Shown: positions 1 through 3,147 of the stretch, in pieces
How positions within the stretch are numbered: position 1 is the first letter of the stretch
How the letters are laid out: every line of letters starts with the position of its first letter
Origin: Planctomycetota bacterium
Lineage (GTDB): Bacteria; Planctomycetota; Phycisphaerae; WQYP01; JAJZKY01
DNA: 5,552 bases
Reading direction: 5' to 3'
Assembly: GCA_021803885.1 (NCBI GenBank)
Contig: JAJZKY010000370.1
Span: 1-5,552 of the forward strand
Position numbers and translations under genes: made by a program
Notes under the pieces: generated by a model
What the model saw: only the letters and a program-made list of their open reading frames with translations
Databases searched by the model: none
Told to the model about the DNA's origin: nothing

Positions 1-15
1 CTTGCTCGTGGTCAT
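1..15 (-). CDS. Start of another gene, only five codons visible (MTTSK)
   Basis: An ATG at 15 follows a strong ribosome binding site and reads ATG ACC ACG AGC AAG before the window ends. The product cannot be identified. Same-strand position after the effector/immunity genes makes another T6SS island gene plausible, but that is guesswork. Confidence 0.5.
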
Positions 16-20
16 GGTTT

Positions 21-28
21 GTCCTCTT
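21..28 (-). promoter_or_regulatory. Ribosome binding site for the gene starting at 15
   Basis: The minus strand reads AAGAGGACAAACCATG. AGAGGA lies six bases before the ATG, a strong Shine-Dalgarno match at good spacing, and this is what supports calling a gene start from only five visible codons. Confidence 0.6.
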
Positions 29-140
29 CAAAGGTCAAGGTCGATATTCACAATCAACCTCTTACCATGACCACCCCTCTCTACAAGCCGCTCCGGGCTT
101 TTGCACACTAATCAGAACACTACCAGCCCCGCCCCTATAT

Positions 141-159
141 CGAACCGGTTTCCCGGTCG
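141..159 (-). other. GNRA-capped RNA hairpin downstream of the exported-protein gene
   Basis: As RNA from the minus strand this reads CGACCGG-GAAA-CCGGTTCG. A CCGG/CCGG core plus an A-U pair is closed by a GAAA tetraloop, and the outer CG pairs form if one U is bulged. It lies about 50 bases after the stop at 207. No U tract follows, so it is not a standard intrinsic terminator; it might mark or protect a 3' end, or be chance. Confidence 0.3.
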
Positions 160-206
160 AAAGTTGTGCGCTGGGGCGTGTGCGATGGTGGACGCCGGGC
201 TACCGT

Positions 207-869
207 TCAAAGTTTGCGAATTGTCGGGCCGGAGACTCCGGGCGTCGGGCGAACGCTCTTGACGACATCCACCAGTTCGCTAGTAATGACGTCGAGCCTC
301 TGTTGATAGGCCTTCATTGACAATTCGGCCGTCATTGGCTCGAAGTTCATCTCAACGCTGATCACGAACATTGGCGTGAGGCGCAGGATGCGAACGCCGG
401 GCAACTCGGTGACGCCCCCATTTGGCATCTTTCCCCGCAAAAGTTGATGGCCAACCAGCAGCGTCTCCGGCCCGTCATGCTGCTGCGTGAAGCTCCGCTT
501 GATGATGCGGCTATCAAGCAGCAGATCGGACGTGCCATCGAAACGCCATTTGTCCTGAGACTCGCCGGAACGGGAGAAGCCAATGCCGTAGTTGTCGTCT
601 TTTTCAAGCTGTCGTGGATAGAACAGCACCGCAATCCCGCCAACAGCCACGTGCTCGTTGTTCTTGAAATGCATCCCGCAGAATGGTTCATCTTCGGCAT
701 GTTGCAGGCCGTTCAGCAGCTTCAGGTGTGGTGTCTCCGCAATCGAGACCTGGCACTCTCCAGCGATTTTTTCTGGCGAGAGTGCAGCGTCCGTCTCCTG
801 CGCCGGGGCTTGTGCCGTGATCGCAAGCAGCCCAATCGCTATCACTGCTGTAGTCCGTTTTATCCGCAT
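207..869 (-). CDS. Exported (periplasmic) protein of unknown family, possible orphan immunity protein
   Basis: This gene makes 220 residues from the ATG at 869, with GGAG eight bases upstream. The N-terminus is a clear Sec signal peptide: MRIKR, a hydrophobic core TTAVIAIGLLAITA, and a likely signal peptidase I site after APA (residue 23). There is no lipobox cysteine, so it should be soluble in the periplasm. The mature part has two cysteines, C39 (AGECQV) and C64 (EPFCGM), which could form a disulfide, and beta-rich segments such as VAVGGIAVLFYP and GVRILRLTPMFVISVEMNFEP. I recognise no family. In T6SS islands an exported protein downstream of an effector is often the immunity protein for a periplasm-acting toxin. 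Here the adjacent toxin should act in the cytosol, so this protein may belong to the displaced gene whose tail lies just upstream. An unrelated periplasmic role is possible. Confidence 0.8.
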   Translation of the reverse strand: MRIKRTTAVIAIGLLAITAQAPAQETDAALSPEKIAGECQVSIAETPHLKLLNGLQHAEDEPFCGMHFKNNEHVAVGGIAVLFYPRQLEKDDNYGIGFSRSGESQDKWRFDGTSDLLLDSRIIKRSFTQQHDGPETLLVGHQLLRGKMPNGGVTELPGVRILRLTPMFVISVEMNFEPMTAELSMKAYQQRLDVITSELVDVVKSVRPTPGVSGPTIRKL

Positions 870-882
870 CCATCATTCTCCG

Positions 883-975
883 TTAGGCCGGCCGTTGTGC
901 CGTGTTGGGCAGGCCCCAGTCGGTGGGGTGCCAATCTTTGTCGAATTCGGCCTTATCCCGGGCGTCTGATCGGAG
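883..975 (-). pseudogene. Orphan 3' tail of a displaced gene, 30 codons plus stop
   Basis: Immediately after the immunity-gene TAA, in the same frame, 30 sense codons run to a second TAA. They encode a peptide starting LRSDARDKAEFDKDW, followed by HPTDWGLPNTAQRPA. There is no start codon or ribosome binding site. The peptide has natural protein composition (charged helix, then Trp/Pro-rich end) and its base composition resembles vgrG more than the toxin cassette. The stop lies 13 bases before the next start, ordinary operon spacing. I read it as the last codons of an older effector or partner gene whose body was replaced by the toxin/immunity cassette. The ending faintly recalls C-termini of other T6SS-associated proteins, but I cannot name a family. 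The alternative is a C-terminal extension of the immunity protein lost to a stop mutation. Confidence 0.45.
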
Positions 976-1575
976 TTATGACCCCGATTTCAGGCGACTC
1001 AAAATGGCGATCTTCTGTGCTGGAGCTCCTTCGGTAAGCGTCCGCCAAAGTGCCAAATACTCTGCCTTGGTTGCAGGATTCTCGCGGCTGAAGCCATGTT
1101 TGTTAAGAAGCGTCCGCGCGGCGGAGCCTACTGCTGTTTCATCTGTCTCTGAGAGTACGGCACCCTCGAGCATCATTTCGATGTGCCGTGACTCGGCCAT
1201 TTGAGCTGCATATGCGAAGTACGCAGGCAAGCTTGAGTTCGGCACGGATCGTCTGGATTCAACGAACTTCTTCTCATAGTCCTCTTGGCCGGTGAGCTTC
1301 CAAAGCCAGTAATAGAGAGCGTATGCAGCGCGGAATTCGCTTCTTGGTTGGTCTTGCTCAATCAATAACAACACTTCGAGAGCTGCTGCTGGCGAAAGAC
1401 GAGCCAATGGTTCGTAAGCGCCTACGAATTGGGGCGCTTCGGATTTCAGTAACGAGATGGCTTGCTCGCGTTCAACTGCGGTCAAGCCGTCGAGATTCGA
1501 CAGCGTATAACCATCCAGCTTCTCGTGGCCGGTTGCGCTGTACTCTTTTAAGAATCGATCAAATGCAATAGACAT
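976..1575 (-). CDS. Probable cognate immunity protein, unknown family
   Basis: This gene makes 199 residues from the ATG at 1575, seven bases after the toxin stop. An upstream in-frame TTG at 1593 would add six residues and overlap the toxin end; I prefer the ATG, although neither has a strong Shine-Dalgarno sequence, which fits translation coupled to the toxin. No signal peptide or membrane segment is visible, so it should be cytoplasmic, where an NAD-consuming toxin would act. It is mildly acidic (about 26 Asp/Glu to 22 Lys/Arg) and reads as almost wholly alpha-helical. Leu/Ala-rich repeats such as SPAAALEVLLLIEQ, AAYALYYWLWKL and PAYFAYAAQMAE suggest a HEAT- or TPR-like solenoid. I recognise no family. 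The immunity role rests on position directly after the toxin, size and predicted location. The in-frame DNA after its TAA is coding-like and is listed separately. Confidence 0.72.
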   Translation of the reverse strand: MSIAFDRFLKEYSATGHEKLDGYTLSNLDGLTAVEREQAISLLKSEAPQFVGAYEPLARLSPAAALEVLLLIEQDQPRSEFRAAYALYYWLWKLTGQEDYEKKFVESRRSVPNSSLPAYFAYAAQMAESRHIEMMLEGAVLSETDETAVGSAARTLLNKHGFSRENPATKAEYLALWRTLTEGAPAQKIAILSRLKSGS

Positions 1576-1582
1576 GGCAGAT

Positions 1583-2098
1583 TTATTTACCAACTACATG
1601 GAAGATGATGTCGTCAACGACGCCTTTGTCTTGCAGTGTAGAGAGCACCGGACCTTCTGTACCTTTCCAAATTCCGCCGCCGCCCTGTGCGGCCTTTTCT
1701 GCGGATTGAACGACGTTAACGGTTCCGGATGTGCCTTCCGCGTACTTCCTAGATAGGCCGTTCCAGAAGTCGTGGCCGTTTGGTGGTGGGCTTCCTTCCC
1801 ACCCCGGAAATGCAGTGCCTAGCTCATCCCAACCGTCAACCACTTTACCGCCAGTAGTGCTTTCGAGCGTGACGCCACCGATTTCCTCAGCGAACGATTT
1901 TGCGGCTCGTAAGTCTCCAGACCAGAAAACGGCCTTGTCCTTTGCGGAAGAAACGTCAAGTCTGTCAATAAGCGCCTGTGGTTTGTCCTTTGCCGCGATC
2001 GCAGGATTATCTAGCACGCGCGCCTTAAGGTACTGCCGCGCCTCTTCGATTTTGCCGGCTCGTGAGAGCGCGCTAACGTGTTCGCGCTCCGCCTGCAC
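1583..2098 (-). CDS. ADP-ribosyl cyclase/CD38-like NAD-consuming toxin domain, -1 frame to the preceding effector
   Basis: Counted from the GTG at 2098 this is 171 residues. After a helical lead-in come VFWSGD (58-62), TLEST (77-81), a Trp-rich Gly/Pro loop (90-108), FWNGLSRKYAEG (111-122) and WKGTEG (144-149). Compared from memory with human CD38, W59, E79, W112 and E148 match W125 (LLWSR), E146 (TLEDT), W189 (FWKTVSRRFAE) and the catalytic E226 (FGSVE). Spacings are 20 versus 21 and 36 versus 37 residues. That family cleaves NAD(+) to nicotinamide and ADP-ribose or its cyclic form. There is no cysteine, which fits a cytosolic target. The GTG overlaps the upstream TAG as TAGTG and lacks a convincing Shine-Dalgarno sequence; the frame is open further upstream. 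I therefore think this is the C-terminal domain of a 521-residue effector, separated by a frame change. Coupled independent translation is the alternative. Toxin role: fairly sure. Enzyme class: good inference, untested. Confidence 0.8.
   Translation of the reverse strand: MQAEREHVSALSRAGKIEEARQYLKARVLDNPAIAAKDKPQALIDRLDVSSAKDKAVFWSGDLRAAKSFAEEIGGVTLESTTGGKVVDGWDELGTAFPGWEGSPPPNGHDFWNGLSRKYAEGTSGTVNVVQSAEKAAQGGGGIWKGTEGPVLSTLQDKGVVDDIIFHVVGK
2065..2090 (-). other. GC-rich hairpin just downstream of the frame junction
   Basis: In the mRNA, GAGCGCG (2089-2083) pairs perfectly with CGCGCTC (2072-2066) around a 10-base loop, and a G-U pair can extend the stem by one. The stem begins 10 to 11 bases after the CCC codon of the possible slip site, slightly beyond the usual 5 to 9 base spacing of -1 frameshift stimulators. 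It might pause ribosomes at the C5-TAG site. In GC-rich coding DNA a 7-bp stem can also arise by chance, so a function is only suggested. Confidence 0.4.
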
Positions 2099-2107
2099 TA
2101 GGGGGTC
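2096..2107 (-). other. Frame junction: C5 tract, TAG stop and overlapping GTG
   Basis: On the minus strand the sequence reads TTG ACC CCC TAG TG. The delivery frame stops at TAG (2100-2098), while the toxin frame reads GAC CCC CTA GTG. A tRNA on CCC can slip back one base and still pair with CCC inside the C5 tract. The next codons are then CTA and GTG, giving PLTP-LV-QAEREHV and a 521-residue fusion. One extra C in the tract would give exactly the same fusion. A +1 slip runs into a stop within about nine codons and gives no toxin. This is direct observation; which mechanism operates is not decided by the sequence. Confidence 0.7.
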
Positions 2108-3147
2108 AATGGTTTCTTGTCTCTTCGTATTTTTCCCTCTTCGGCAGTCTTGATGCTGTCCGGTTTGTCCTTCAGAGGAGGCTTGTCGTTCGGTGGGACG
2201 GGCGTTTTCTTCGGTGCCTTGCCGGATCCAGATGGTGATACTGACTTAGGGGGATTGCTTGCTGGAGCGGCCGGCTTTGGGGCTGCGGGAGTTTGCTCCA
2301 ATTTGCGAACGCTCTGCCCGATGGCATCAGCCACCTCTTGTTTTGGGGGCAGCGCGGCGGCCGTACGTTCAACCTTTACGCCCGACGAGGCGGTTTGGAT
2401 TTCTCTTGGAGCTGTTTGCGCCAGCACTTTAGCTAGCCGGGCATCGAGCTCAACCAGCGCCTTCGGAATTTGCTTGAGAGCATCTTGCTGAACGGCGTAG
2501 AACTTCCTCTCCCAATCTGCGAGTTTCGCAATCGCCTGTTTGACCGACTCGAAGTAGCGAAGGCTCTCCAGGTGTAGCCGAAGGGATCTGACCAGTTCGA
2601 TCAACTTTCCGGTGATTTTGCCGAGTGCGTCGAGCAAGGGTTTTTCGTACTTTGCGAACTTCACCGCACGCAGGAACTTGAGAATGTCACCTTTGATGAA
2701 CTTCTGAAGGAACCGCACGAGATCGACAAGCTTTTGTGCCTGCTTGACGAGCATGAGCATGACGGCGCGAAGCGCTGCGCCAAGCTCGGAGCCCGCAATG
2801 CCTCCGACAACAGCGCCTACTCCGGCTGCCACCGCTCCGCCTGCGGCCATTGCTAGGGGGAGGGCAATCGTGATGAGGCAAGCGCAAAGCAACACCCACT
2901 CCATCAGTTCTTCACGCTTCTCCGGGTGTTGGGCCAAGCGTAGCGTTACGGCAATTGCGTCCCGTGCACCGGTGACAATCACCACGCCAGGAACGAAGCT
3001 GACCAGCATGTCCGCGACCACCGCCGAAAGCGGGCGGTGGTCGGCGAATTCGCCGATCAGTACGGACTTCAGCCAATCCATCCCGCCGACGACACTTTGC
3101 CAGGCGTCGTCGACGATTTCTGCCGCCTTCTCAGCGCTGTCGCTCAT
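2098..3147 (-). CDS. T6SS cargo effector, N-terminal delivery region (membrane segments plus linker)
   Basis: This 349-residue product is the delivery half of a polymorphic-type effector. The start is the ATG at 3147: it overlaps the vgrG stop as ATGA and has GGAGAG about 5 bases upstream. A longer in-frame reading to 3186 would overlap vgrG further. Residues 1-35 are helical and amphipathic. Two hydrophobic stretches follow, about 42-66 (MLVSFVPGVVIVTG) and 83-118 (LITIALPLAMAAGG, then glycine-zipper-like GVGAVVGGIAG). Residues 120-245 are predicted helical with many Leu/Lys heptads. Residues 280-330 form a Pro/Lys/Ala/Ser linker of the sort that precedes variable toxin tips. It ends KKPLTP at a TAG directly after a C5 tract. 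Family knowledge suggests such hydrophobic regions help toxins cross the recipient inner membrane. No catalytic motif is present, so the protein is probably inactive without the -1-frame toxin part. It recalls glycine-zipper domains of some Pseudomonas T6SS effectors, but I cannot confirm a family. Confidence 0.85.
   Translation of the reverse strand: MSDSAEKAAEIVDDAWQSVVGGMDWLKSVLIGEFADHRPLSAVVADMLVSFVPGVVIVTGARDAIAVTLRLAQHPEKREELMEWVLLCACLITIALPLAMAAGGAVAAGVGAVVGGIAGSELGAALRAVMLMLVKQAQKLVDLVRFLQKFIKGDILKFLRAVKFAKYEKPLLDALGKITGKLIELVRSLRLHLESLRYFESVKQAIAKLADWERKFYAVQQDALKQIPKALVELDARLAKVLAQTAPREIQTASSGVKVERTAAALPPKQEVADAIGQSVRKLEQTPAAPKPAAPASNPPKSVSPSGSGKAPKKTPVPPNDKPPLKDKPDSIKTAEEGKIRRDKKPLTP

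Larger units (their letters stand above)
16..206. other. Intergenic spacer with no convincing gene
   Basis: About 190 bases separate the exported-protein gene from the next minus-strand start. The spacer holds one hairpin (141-159) and the ribosome binding site of the next gene. I see no convincing sigma-70 promoter and no hairpin followed by a T run for minus-strand transcripts, so I cannot tell whether the next gene shares the operon. Confidence 0.6.

Noticed and set aside
87..102. Possible intrinsic terminator (AAGCC/GGCTT stem followed by TT)
   Set aside because: The stem is only five pairs with a short T run, and that run is on the plus strand, where no gene needs termination.
28..108. 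Minus-strand 26-codon frame from a GTG ending IVNIDLDL just before the next gene
   Set aside because: The peptide looks somewhat natural but the frame has no ribosome binding site and is too short to support; it could be another gene remnant, but chance is as likely.
66..110. Plus-strand 14-codon frame from ATG to TAA
   Set aside because: There is no ribosome binding site, it is very short and opposes the direction of every supported gene.
444..1037. Plus-strand frame of 197 codons opposite the exported-protein gene
   Set aside because: It spans the stop and spacer of two better-supported minus-strand genes, lacks a ribosome binding site and has no recognisable protein features, whereas the opposite strand encodes a clean signal peptide.
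1576..1593. TTG start adding six residues to the immunity candidate
   Set aside because: TTG is a rare start, no Shine-Dalgarno sequence precedes it, and the ATG at 1575 gives normal operon spacing.
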